Origin: JBGTKH01 sp041744735
GTDB taxonomy: Bacteria > Planctomycetota > Planctomycetia > Pirellulales > Pirellulaceae
DNA length: 33,468 bases
NCBI GenBank assembly: GCA_041744735.1
Contig: JBGTKH010000088.1
Span: 1-33,468 of the forward strand
Reading direction: 5' to 3'
Program-made: the position numbers and the translations under genes
Notes under the pieces: generated by a model
Seen by the model: the letters and a program-made list of their open reading frames with translations, nothing else
Database searches by the model: none
What the model was told of the DNA's origin: nothing
Part shown: positions 7,155-14,595 of the stretch, one piece after another
Position numbering within the stretch: the stretch's first letter is position 1
How the letters are laid out: every line of letters starts with the position of its first letter

Positions 7155-8605
7155 TGAGCGCACTAGATCAAGCATTTATCAAGGCGTACGCCAAAGACCC
7201 GGCAACCGGCAACACATTGCCACAGGCGCGGTCTCATAGCGCCGCAGCGCATCCCGCCGCCGGCGCCAATCCGTCCAAGGCCGCGGCCGCAGTTCCCGTC
7301 GAGCAATGGTACGCCGACGGAGCGTGGTATCGCGTCGAGCAACCGGCCGCTGGGGACGTGGCCGTCGTTGTCCCGCCGCCACACGCCGTGTTTCCCAAAA
7401 GGGCCGGCAATGCCGCGCGAGAGCCATCTCGCGCAACACATGTTTCTGCGGAAGCCGCGCCGCAGATCATTGTGGAAGAGGACCCGCCTCCGGCAGAGCG
7501 CGCGGCCACTGGCCAAACCGAGACACCGGCATTCATCGATCCGCAGGTGCTAAATACGTCGAGCGAGTTCGTTCTACCGCCCCGTTTGGAAGTTGTTGTC
7601 GTCGCGACGTACAACGGTGCCCCTGATGCGAGCGGCAAGATCGAATGCGCGATTGAACCACGAAAGATTTTGCGAGTTGATCCTCCGTCGGCCGCCGTCC
7701 CGCAGCCGCACCTCGCAGTTGCCGCGGCGGCTGTAAAGGAAACTTTCGCGACGACCGAAGCTCTGGCGAAGAATGAACAAGCCGCCGATCGAAAGCACTC
7801 GGCGAGCCACGAATCAATTGAAAAGTCGCCGCCGTCCGCCGTTCAAGCCGCTGCACCTTCCGCAGCTTCAGAACGACCGCAGGGACCAGCGGCGGACAAG
7901 CAGAATACGTTCCGTCCCGTTTGGGAAGTGGAGCGATTTCAATGGCCGCAAGCTTGTGAAGACCTGCTTAGTGTGCATCGCGAATACTTCGAGCATGCGG
8001 GTCAGCAACTGCTGGCGGCAGCGCGCGGCGGCCGCAAGCTGCTGGGCATTGTCAGCGCGCATCGGGGCGAGGGCCGCACGACGTTGGCCCTCTGTTTGGC
8101 GCGTTGGGCGGCGAGCGCCGGGGTTCGAGTGGCGTTGGTGGACAGTGATTTCGCGAATCCGCAACTCGCCGTGCAACTCGGTTTGCAACTCCCCTGCGAT
8201 TGGCAGCACGTGGTGGCCGATAAACTGTCGTTGGCAGAAGCGGCCATCGCATCGGTCGAGGACCGGCTGACGCTGTTCCCGCTGAAACCGAAAGCCGCCC
8301 ACGAACACGTCGACGACACGGATGTCGACACGTCCGCGACGCTCGAAAAGTTGGCCGCCGCCCACGATCTAGTTCTGCTCGACATGGAACCGGTTGCCGT
8401 CGCCGACGAAGGGTCAAGCGACGGGGCGGCAGCAAATCAAGCTACGCCGCGTTTCAGCGCCGCCGCATTGGTTGTGCGAAACGCGAGTGCCACCGCGCCG
8501 GAACAACTGACGGCTGTCGTCAACTTTTTGAACGGCCGCGGAATCGAAGTTCTGGGCGTCGTGGAAAACTGCGTACCTCGCGAGAGCCTGAAAGCCACTT
8601 CATAG
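7154..8605 (+). CDS. CpsD/ParA-like P-loop ATPase with long disordered N-terminus
   Basis: This 483-residue protein starts MSALDQAFIKAYAKDP at an ATG overlapping the previous stop. Residues 1-255 are Ala/Pro-rich and probably unstructured. From about 265 there is a P-loop domain resembling the BY-kinase (CpsD/Wzc) and ParA families. It has a Walker A-like HRGEGRTT (arginine 308 replaces the usual lysine), a switch-like VALVDSDFANPQLA (Walker A' position) and Walker B-like LVLLDME. The last strand GIEVLGVVEN is typical of the fold. BY-kinases control polysaccharide chain length and export at the membrane. The lysine-to-arginine change and the absence of a clear C-terminal tyrosine cluster make kinase activity doubtful; it may bind nucleotide weakly or act as a scaffold. 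The neighbours, a membrane protein and an ExeA-type ATPase, fit an envelope-export role. Confidence 0.78.
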   Translation: MSALDQAFIKAYAKDPATGNTLPQARSHSAAAHPAAGANPSKAAAAVPVEQWYADGAWYRVEQPAAGDVAVVVPPPHAVFPKRAGNAAREPSRATHVSAEAAPQIIVEEDPPPAERAATGQTETPAFIDPQVLNTSSEFVLPPRLEVVVVATYNGAPDASGKIECAIEPRKILRVDPPSAAVPQPHLAVAAAAVKETFATTEALAKNEQAADRKHSASHESIEKSPPSAVQAAAPSAASERPQGPAADKQNTFRPVWEVERFQWPQACEDLLSVHREYFEHAGQQLLAAARGGRKLLGIVSAHRGEGRTTLALCLARWAASAGVRVALVDSDFANPQLAVQLGLQLPCDWQHVVADKLSLAEAAIASVEDRLTLFPLKPKAAHEHVDDTDVDTSATLEKLAAAHDLVLLDMEPVAVADEGSSDGAAANQATPRFSAAALVVRNASATAPEQLTAVVNFLNGRGIEVLGVVENCVPRESLKATS

Positions 8606-8619
8606 ACAATCGCGCGAAC

Positions 8620-8710
8620 GGGGTCGGGAATCCTTTTCAGTTTTGGCAAATTTGCGTATGAGAAGTTGGAAACGCAGCTACTGCCAAAACTGAAAAAGAC
8701 TCCCGACCCC
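8620..8710. repeat. Long inverted repeat, 29-bp arms
   Basis: Arms 8620-8648 and 8682-8710 are inverted copies with two mismatches, starting GGGGTCGGG and ending CCCGACCCC, around a 33-base loop. The element lies in the 136-base gap between the P-loop gene and the ExeA-like gene. It resembles the element at 24239-24359, which begins GGGGTCGAGAGTCTTTTG. It could attenuate transcription into the ExeA gene. Confidence 0.8.
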
Positions 8711-8741
8711 CTTCATTCACTCAAACGACAAACACTGAATC

Positions 8742-9563
8742 ATGTACGAACCCTACTGGCAACTCGACGCGAAGCCGTTTGAGAATACGGCCGACATCCG
8801 CTTCTATTATCCGGCCGAGGCACACCAAGGGACGCTGTTCAAGCTGCGTTACGCCATCGAAAACCGCCGCGGCGCCGCGCTGCTAACCGGCGGCGCCGGA
8901 TTGGGCAAGACGCTGCTGATCCAGTCGCTGGCTCGTCACTTGCCGGAACAATTCACGCCGCTGGTGCACGCCGTGTTCCCGCAAATGCCGCCCGATCAAC
9001 TATTGGCATATTTGGCCGACGAATTGACCGGCGATCACACAACGGCGACTCCCACCGTGCAACAAAGCGTACACCGACTGCAACGTGCGCTGACCGAAAA
9101 CGCCAAGGCCGGCAAGCACGCGGTGCTGGTTGTGGATGAAGCTCATCTGCTGCGCGACACGGGTGCGCTGGAAACGATGCGGCTGCTGTTGAACTTCGAG
9201 CACGACTCGCAGCCGGCGCTCACGCTGCTGCTGGTTGGCCAAACGTCGCTGCTCCCCGTGCTCGGCCGCATGCCGCAGCTCGACGCCCGCTTGAGCGTCA
9301 AGTGCCTGCTGCGTCCCTTCACGCTCGAAGAATCGATCAGCTACATCAGCCACCGCCTCACCGCCGCCGGTGCCTCGCAGCCAATCTTCGACCCGGAAGC
9401 GCTGGAAACCATCCACCACCTCTCGCAAGGCACCCCACGCCACATCAATCGCCTCTGCGACCTAGCCCTACTCATCGGCTTCGCCGAAGATCGCCACATC
9501 CTCACGCCCGCCCAAATTGAATCGGTCGCCGAAGAACTGCTCTTCGCCACCGCCTCCGTATAG
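8742..9563 (+). CDS. ExeA/GspA-type AAA+ ATPase
   Basis: This 273-residue protein begins MYEPYWQLDAKPFENTAD, the hallmark start of the ExeA-like family. Walker A is GGAGLGKT (residues 50-57), Walker B is VLVVDEAHLL (about 128-137), and a sensor-1-like LLLVGQ is followed by the arginine region LDARLSVKCLLRPF. The C-terminal helical lid contains GTPRHINRLCDLALLIG. Such ATPases act in type II secretion (ExeA) or in exopolysaccharide/exosortase loci. This one lacks a peptidoglycan-binding C-terminal domain and ends at the AAA core. It follows the CpsD/ParA-like gene after 136 bases containing an inverted repeat, so it may belong to the same operon. ATP binding and hydrolysis look fully competent. 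Confidence 0.9.
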   Translation: MYEPYWQLDAKPFENTADIRFYYPAEAHQGTLFKLRYAIENRRGAALLTGGAGLGKTLLIQSLARHLPEQFTPLVHAVFPQMPPDQLLAYLADELTGDHTTATPTVQQSVHRLQRALTENAKAGKHAVLVVDEAHLLRDTGALETMRLLLNFEHDSQPALTLLLVGQTSLLPVLGRMPQLDARLSVKCLLRPFTLEESISYISHRLTAAGASQPIFDPEALETIHHLSQGTPRHINRLCDLALLIGFAEDRHILTPAQIESVAEELLFATASV

Positions 9564-9760
9564 CCGCGAATTGTTCGCAATGACGCGCCGTCATCTTCGC
9601 GCGCCGCTATCGAAAACGTTAGGCGGTAGTTGCGCCAGAGGAAACGCTTCCACCTACCGTTATGCCGCAAGATTCTGCTAGAATCCAGAGGTATCCTCGG
9701 CACCTCGCCTATACATCGAGCCGTTTGCCAAAGGGTCGCAAACAGTACTGAATCCGTCAA

Positions 9761-11557
9761 ATGCCAAGTGACAAACCCACAAAACTTCGTTGCTTTCTCG
9801 CCATACCGTTCACTCGGGACTTTGAGGAAGTGCGAAAAGCCATCAAGACCGGAGTGGAAAGAGCCCGGTTCGAGATAGTTGCGTTTGACGAGCAGCCGGT
9901 GACGGGGAGCACAATCCGCAAATCGTTGATGGGAGTGTTGGCACAGTCGGATTGTATCGTTGCGGATTTGACGAATCGCAATCCGAACGTGCATTTTGAG
10001 CTAGGCATTGCACAGGCAATGGGGAAAGCCGTCTTTCCGTTAGTACGAATCGATGCGTTCGACCAAATTCCGTTCGACCTCCGCGATATGCAAGCCATCG
10101 CCTACGAACCATCGCCTGCCGGACTCCTCCACTTGTCCACGCAAATCACTCGGCATTTAGATGAATTTCGTCATTCGCCGCGGAAGGCTCAATTCGCTTC
10201 CGGCGGCCGCGTTTCAACGCCATTTTTTATCGATTGGGACCGCCTTGACCTGTCTGACGCTGAAAACCTCTGCCGCGAGCTACTTAGTCAATTGGGTCTC
10301 AGGCGACTGGATTGGTTCAAGGGATCAAGGGAATTTGACCTGATTGCAGAGTATCCGAGAAAAGATCCCGATGGGTTCGAGTATCGTGAACTGTGGGTCG
10401 TTTCGATGGGTCGAAATATACCGACGGAAATGTTTCTGGGATTAGCAGATGACGACATCGAGTTATTCGTGCATCGTGCGCTACGTGGGGACGAACGTTT
10501 CGAGCGAATGTGGTCAGGTGACGAAAATATCTCTGTTACATTGCTATTGATCGCGTTGAAGGAAACCACTCACCCAGAGGAGTTCGAGATGATCCGTGAG
10601 CGACTATCACGGCGCTCGCGGACGTCACGCTATCCGTTTTCAATTCGCGTCCGGTTGTGGGACCGCGAGTACTTAACGACGCTGGTGCAGCAATTCCCGA
10701 ACATCGGATACAAGTACTTCTCTGACGAAGCACGATCGCACTCCAAGTTCCGAAAGGGTCCTGAGGAATTGTACGAGGAAAATCTGGTACTTTCAGAAAG
10801 GCTTGCGACGACAAATGCGGAATTGGAAGACGAAAAAAACCGACGCGTTCGTGCCGAACGTGACGCCGTTTGGAAAGACATTTCGTTTTCTGCCGCTCAC
10901 AAAATTGGGAACCCCATTTTTGCCATCGAAACGGACTTGGACCCCTTAGCGAAGCGAATTGCCGAGGACCGGAAAGAGGAAGCGGTTGAAGTCGTTGCGA
11001 ACATTCGTGGTGCAGTGGAGAAGGCAAAGAGTATCGTTGACCAATTCAAGTCGCTAACCAAAGCCCAAGAAGTCAAGCCCGTACCGACTCTACTTCGACC
11101 GATACTCGAGGATTGCTGTAAAGTACCGAAGGCCCAAAATGTCGAATGTCGCATCGAATGTCCGCAAGACGTTCGAGTCGTTGGCGATCCCGACCGATTG
11201 GCGGAAGTGTTCGATGAGTTGGCATCGAACGCGCTGCATTGGTTGGACAAGTCAAAAAAAGAAATCAAGGTGGAAGTGACGATCCCAGAACTGTCGGCGC
11301 TGCCAGCGGCAGTTGATTCGGACCGCAAGTACGCGCTCGTGCGTTTTCGGGACAATGGTCCCGGTGTCAGCTTTGAAAATAAGTCCAGAGTTTTTGAAGC
11401 TTTCTTTTCAACATACGACCACGGCACCGGACTCGGTCTCGCGCTCGTCCGGCGGATCATTGAAGGGCACGGCGGCGTAATCCTTGAATCGGGCATTCCA
11501 GGGAAAGGGGCGGATTTCGAGATTTACCTCCCGCTCGCCGAGGATGCAAAGAAATGA
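9761..11557 (+). CDS. Hybrid sensor histidine kinase with nucleoside-deoxyribosyltransferase/TIR-like domain
   Basis: This 598-residue soluble protein has no membrane segment. Residues 9-96 match the nucleoside 2-deoxyribosyltransferase-like/TIR-like fold: RCFLAIPF at the start, CIVADLTNRNPNVHFELGIA at 65-84 (Glu80 at the catalytic position), then GKAVFPLVR. Residues about 158-325 look like a nuclease-fold domain that has lost its clear active site (EFDLIAEYP, RELWVVSMG); this is tentative. A short coiled coil (335-375) leads to an H-box AAHKIGNPIF with His380 as probable phosphoacceptor. The HATPase domain shows ELASNAL (Asn490), DNGPG (531-535), an F-box near 545-549 and TGLGLAL (556-562). 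It should sense a cytosolic signal and phosphorylate the regulator whose gene overlaps its stop by four bases. Codon choice by eye is less G/C-rich than in neighbours. No clear Shine-Dalgarno precedes the ATG. Confidence 0.85.
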   Translation: MPSDKPTKLRCFLAIPFTRDFEEVRKAIKTGVERARFEIVAFDEQPVTGSTIRKSLMGVLAQSDCIVADLTNRNPNVHFELGIAQAMGKAVFPLVRIDAFDQIPFDLRDMQAIAYEPSPAGLLHLSTQITRHLDEFRHSPRKAQFASGGRVSTPFFIDWDRLDLSDAENLCRELLSQLGLRRLDWFKGSREFDLIAEYPRKDPDGFEYRELWVVSMGRNIPTEMFLGLADDDIELFVHRALRGDERFERMWSGDENISVTLLLIALKETTHPEEFEMIRERLSRRSRTSRYPFSIRVRLWDREYLTTLVQQFPNIGYKYFSDEARSHSKFRKGPEELYEENLVLSERLATTNAELEDEKNRRVRAERDAVWKDISFSAAHKIGNPIFAIETDLDPLAKRIAEDRKEEAVEVVANIRGAVEKAKSIVDQFKSLTKAQEVKPVPTLLRPILEDCCKVPKAQNVECRIECPQDVRVVGDPDRLAEVFDELASNALHWLDKSKKEIKVEVTIPELSALPAAVDSDRKYALVRFRDNGPGVSFENKSRVFEAFFSTYDHGTGLGLALVRRIIEGHGGVILESGIPGKGADFEIYLPLAEDAKK

Positions 11558-12663
11558 TCGCAAAAATGGCACGAGTCTTGATCGTTGACGATGAAAAAGA
11601 AAATCGTGACGCCCTGAAGCGGGCCTTGGGCGACGAGAATCCAGATTGGAAGATTTACGTCGCGCGAAGTGATACTGAAGGCCTGACTAAACTCCGAGAT
11701 CAGTTGGAAAAAGGGGAACCGATCGACGTCGTTCTGACGGATCTTGTCATGCAGTCGGAGCAGAGCGGGATGACCATGCTCCAAGAGGCGAGGAAGATCG
11801 ATCCATTGGTTATGGCGATCCTGTTTACCGCGAAAGAGAAGAGCCTCGACCGTTACGCCGCTTTTGACTACGGTGCATTCGACGTCGTCGAGAAGAACAT
11901 TCGTGGCACTGCCGCAGTGCGTGAAATCAACATCAAGGCAAGAGCCGCATTGCGATACCGAGAGTGGTCGCAGCGGATTAACCTCCTCCGCAGATATTTT
12001 GACCCGAAGGTGTTTGACGCGATTGAGAGGGACCCGTCGGTTCTCACGTTGAGTCAGCGGACGATTACCGTTTGTTTCTGGGATATCCGAGGATTCTCGG
12101 CCCTGTGTGAAATCCTAAAAGCGCACCCAACGCTCATCGCCGGTTTTCTGAAGGAGTACTGCGAAGAAGCTTCTCGTACCGTATTCCGTCACGGCGGTGT
12201 GCTCGACAAATTCATTGGTGACGGTGTCATGGCGTTATTCGGTGTCCTGAATCACAAGGACGACCAAGGCATCGAAGACGCGATCAACGCAGTTCGGGCT
12301 GGGCTTGATCTACGCGAACGTTTCGACGTCGTCGTAGAAAAGTGGATGGAGCAGTGGAATCTCTATTCCCCCCAGAACATCGAGATAGGGCTAGGCTGCG
12401 GCATTCACACCGGTGAGGTGCTGGTGGGAAATGTGGGAACCGATTTTCGCGATCAATTCACAGCTCTTGGTCCCCACGTGAATTTCGCCGCGCGGATTGA
12501 GGCCCGCTCGCAACATGGTCAGATTCTCGTGTCTCAATCAACACAATCGCGCGTCAAGGCAGAATTCCAACTCGCTCCGGAAGGGAAGATCGACAACATC
12601 AAGAACATCCCCGGAACGTTTCAGTTGTTTACGGTAAGCGCCGCAAAAAAAACAAAGCCGTAG
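11554..12663 (+). CDS. Response regulator with class III adenylyl cyclase output domain
   Basis: This 369-residue protein has a receiver domain at 6-130: acidic pair Asp12/Asp13, phosphoacceptor Asp63 in LTDLVM, Thr92 and Lys114. A helical linker (about 132-165, RRYFDPKVFDAI) leads to a class III nucleotidyl cyclase domain at 168-330. All catalytic residues are visible: metal-binding Asp177 (CFWDIRGFS) and Asp223 (KFIGDGVMALFG), and transition-state Asn310 and Arg314 (VNFAAR). The base-selecting pair Lys219/Thr303 is typical of bacterial adenylyl rather than guanylyl cyclases. It should make cAMP when the receiver is phosphorylated. The ATG overlaps the kinase stop (ATGA); an alternative ATG lies at 11566. 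No cyclic-nucleotide receptor gene is visible in the window, so the downstream effector must be elsewhere. Confidence 0.92.
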   Translation: MIAKMARVLIVDDEKENRDALKRALGDENPDWKIYVARSDTEGLTKLRDQLEKGEPIDVVLTDLVMQSEQSGMTMLQEARKIDPLVMAILFTAKEKSLDRYAAFDYGAFDVVEKNIRGTAAVREINIKARAALRYREWSQRINLLRRYFDPKVFDAIERDPSVLTLSQRTITVCFWDIRGFSALCEILKAHPTLIAGFLKEYCEEASRTVFRHGGVLDKFIGDGVMALFGVLNHKDDQGIEDAINAVRAGLDLRERFDVVVEKWMEQWNLYSPQNIEIGLGCGIHTGEVLVGNVGTDFRDQFTALGPHVNFAARIEARSQHGQILVSQSTQSRVKAEFQLAPEGKIDNIKNIPGTFQLFTVSAAKKTKP

Positions 12664-12821
12664 AGAAACCAAAATCACGTGCGCAACTTGCGGGCGTGAG
12701 AGTCGATAACGCGCGATTTGCGCGGGCCATCGGGCGGTCACCATGAATTGCTTTCAACTTCGTGGTATGATGCATTTGCAAACTATTGGTTGCCCCGGAT
12801 TGGCGTGCACCACGAATTGAC

Positions 12822-14066
12822 ATGAATTATCAACTCTCCAACTGGACTCGTCTGGTAAGTCCTTCGCTTGTTGCCGTGGCGCTTGTAATCTCCCTCGCAA
12901 TGCCGGCGCTTGCTCAAACGCGGGCGCAATTTGATCTAGCCCGCAAGCGGATGGTCGAGGAGGCGGTGATTGGGGCGGGGGTGACGAATCGGCGGGTGAT
13001 CGACGCGATGCTGATGACGCCGCGGCATGAGTTTGTTGAGGCGCGGTGGCGCACGAAGGCGTATCTGGACATGTCGCTGCCGATCGGAGACCATCAAACG
13101 ATCTCTTCGCCGTTTATCGTCTCCTACATGACCGAATCGATCGATCCACAGCCCGCGGACAAGGTGCTGGAGATCGGCACAGGCAGCGGCTATCAGGCGG
13201 CCGTGCTCAGTCCGCTGGTCAAAGAGGTGTACACGATCGAGATCGTCGAGCCGCTGGGGCAACGGGCCGAGCGGACGCTGAAGCGGCTGAGTTACGCCAA
13301 CGTGTTTACGAAAATCGGCGACGGCTTTCTCGGCTGGCCCGAACACGCGCCGTTCGACAAGATTATTGTGACGTGCTCGCCGGAAAAAGTGCCGTTGCCG
13401 CTAGTGCAGCAATTAAAAGAGGGCGGCCTGATGGTGATTCCGGTCGGCGAGCGGTATCAGCAGACGCTGTACTTGCTGCGGAAGAAGGACGGCAAGCTGG
13501 AGTCCGAGACGCTGCGGCCGACGCTGTTCGTGCCCATGACCGGCGCGGCCGAAGACGCTCGGCAGGTGAAGCCCGATCCGCTCAACCCGCAAGTGATCAA
13601 CGGCGGATTCGAGGAGCCGGCCGAGGGCAAACAGTTTGTGCCCGGCTGGTATTACGAACGCCAAGCGACGCTGACGATGGACAACCTGGCGCCCGAGGGA
13701 AAACATTACGTCACGTTCCGCAATCGCGAAGAGGGCCAGCCCGCTCATCTGATGCAAGGCTTCCCCATCGACGGTCGCAAGATCAGTGAAATCGACTTGT
13801 CGGCGATGGTCAAACACGACAGCGTAGTCCACGGCCGCGAGCGCGACGAAATGCCGCTGGTCGCCATCTCGTTCTACGACGAAAGCCGCGCCGACATGGG
13901 CACCGTCTGGCTCGGCCCCTTCCGCGGCACGGCCCAGTGGCACCAAGTCAGCCAACGTCTGCGCGTCCCCGCCCAAGCTCGCGAAGGCATTCTGCGCATC
14001 GGCCTGTTCGGCGCCACCGGCGAAATCTCCTTCGACGCCGTGCAGATGAAGGCCATCTCGCGATGA
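12822..14066 (+). CDS. pcm: Exported protein-L-isoaspartate O-methyltransferase with C-terminal beta domain
   Basis: This 414-residue protein starts at the ATG at 12822, which is followed by a signal peptide (hydrophobic core SLVAVALVISLAMP, probable cleavage after ALA-Q). Residues about 35-235 are a PIMT domain: RVIDAMLMTPRHEFV, LPIGDHQTISSPF and SAM motif I VLEIGTGSGYQ. The family methylates isoaspartyl residues to start repair of aged proteins. The C-terminal about 170 residues (VINGGFEEPAEG onwards) look like a carbohydrate-binding-type beta sandwich. Most PIMTs are cytosolic and about 210 residues long, so a secreted, fused form is unusual because SAM is not expected outside the cytoplasm. 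The frame also permits a start at 12786, but that would bury the signal peptide. Confidence 0.9.
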   Translation: MNYQLSNWTRLVSPSLVAVALVISLAMPALAQTRAQFDLARKRMVEEAVIGAGVTNRRVIDAMLMTPRHEFVEARWRTKAYLDMSLPIGDHQTISSPFIVSYMTESIDPQPADKVLEIGTGSGYQAAVLSPLVKEVYTIEIVEPLGQRAERTLKRLSYANVFTKIGDGFLGWPEHAPFDKIIVTCSPEKVPLPLVQQLKEGGLMVIPVGERYQQTLYLLRKKDGKLESETLRPTLFVPMTGAAEDARQVKPDPLNPQVINGGFEEPAEGKQFVPGWYYERQATLTMDNLAPEGKHYVTFRNREEGQPAHLMQGFPIDGRKISEIDLSAMVKHDSVVHGRERDEMPLVAISFYDESRADMGTVWLGPFRGTAQWHQVSQRLRVPAQAREGILRIGLFGATGEISFDAVQMKAISR

Positions 14067-14156
14067 GTTTCTTGCTCGTTGTGCCCGCGGCCGGTATGTT
14101 GATGGGGTCGCGTAACGATGTGAAATTGCATTGGGCTAAGTAAGCGGAGAACGATC

Positions 14157-14534
14157 ATGGGAAGTCAAGCGGTCGGTAATCAAGTGGTGTGGTTTGACGT
14201 GCCGTGTGTGGATCTGGATCGGGCCATCGCCTTTTATTCGGCGGTGCTGGGTTGCAAGGTCGAGAGGCAAAGCGGGCCGGGGTTTTCGATGGGTGTGTTG
14301 CCGCACGAGGGCGAGTCGGTCGGCGGTTGTTTAATGGTGACGCCCGACAATCCGCCGTCGGATCAAGGGATTCTCATTTATCTGAATTGCAACGGACGGC
14401 TGGACGAGGCGATCGCGGCCGTCGCGCCTCAGGGCGGCAGCGTGCTGCAAGCGAAACATTCCATCGGGCCCTACGGTTGGCGGGCGCTGGTCAAAGACAG
14501 CGAAGGCAACCGCGTGGCGCTGCACTCGATGTAA
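14157..14534 (+). CDS. VOC (glyoxalase-like) family protein
   Basis: This 125-residue protein matches the vicinal-oxygen-chelate fold: VVWFDVPCVDLDRAIAFYSA opens the first beta-alpha-beta module, and GWRALVKDSEGNRVALHSM closes the second. Members bind a divalent metal and act as glyoxalases, dioxygenases or resistance proteins, or are uncharacterised. The start is supported by GCGGAGA about 7 bases before the ATG. The neighbours (secreted PIMT upstream, permease 61 bases downstream, all on the same strand) do not point to a pathway. The substrate is unknown. Confidence 0.88.
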   Translation: MGSQAVGNQVVWFDVPCVDLDRAIAFYSAVLGCKVERQSGPGFSMGVLPHEGESVGGCLMVTPDNPPSDQGILIYLNCNGRLDEAIAAVAPQGGSVLQAKHSIGPYGWRALVKDSEGNRVALHSM

Positions 14535-14595
14535 GTGCGTCGTGGCTTCCTCTTAATCTGTGGACGTTGGTTTCTTGGTAACGGTGAGAAACTAG

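Noticed and set aside
9000..9443. Minus-strand open frame opposite the ExeA-like ATPase
   Set aside because: It is antisense to intact Walker motifs and has low-complexity composition.
13046..13789. Plus-strand alternative frame inside the isoaspartyl methyltransferase gene
   Set aside because: Arg/Ala/Gly-rich composition without motifs; the overlapping PIMT frame is certain.
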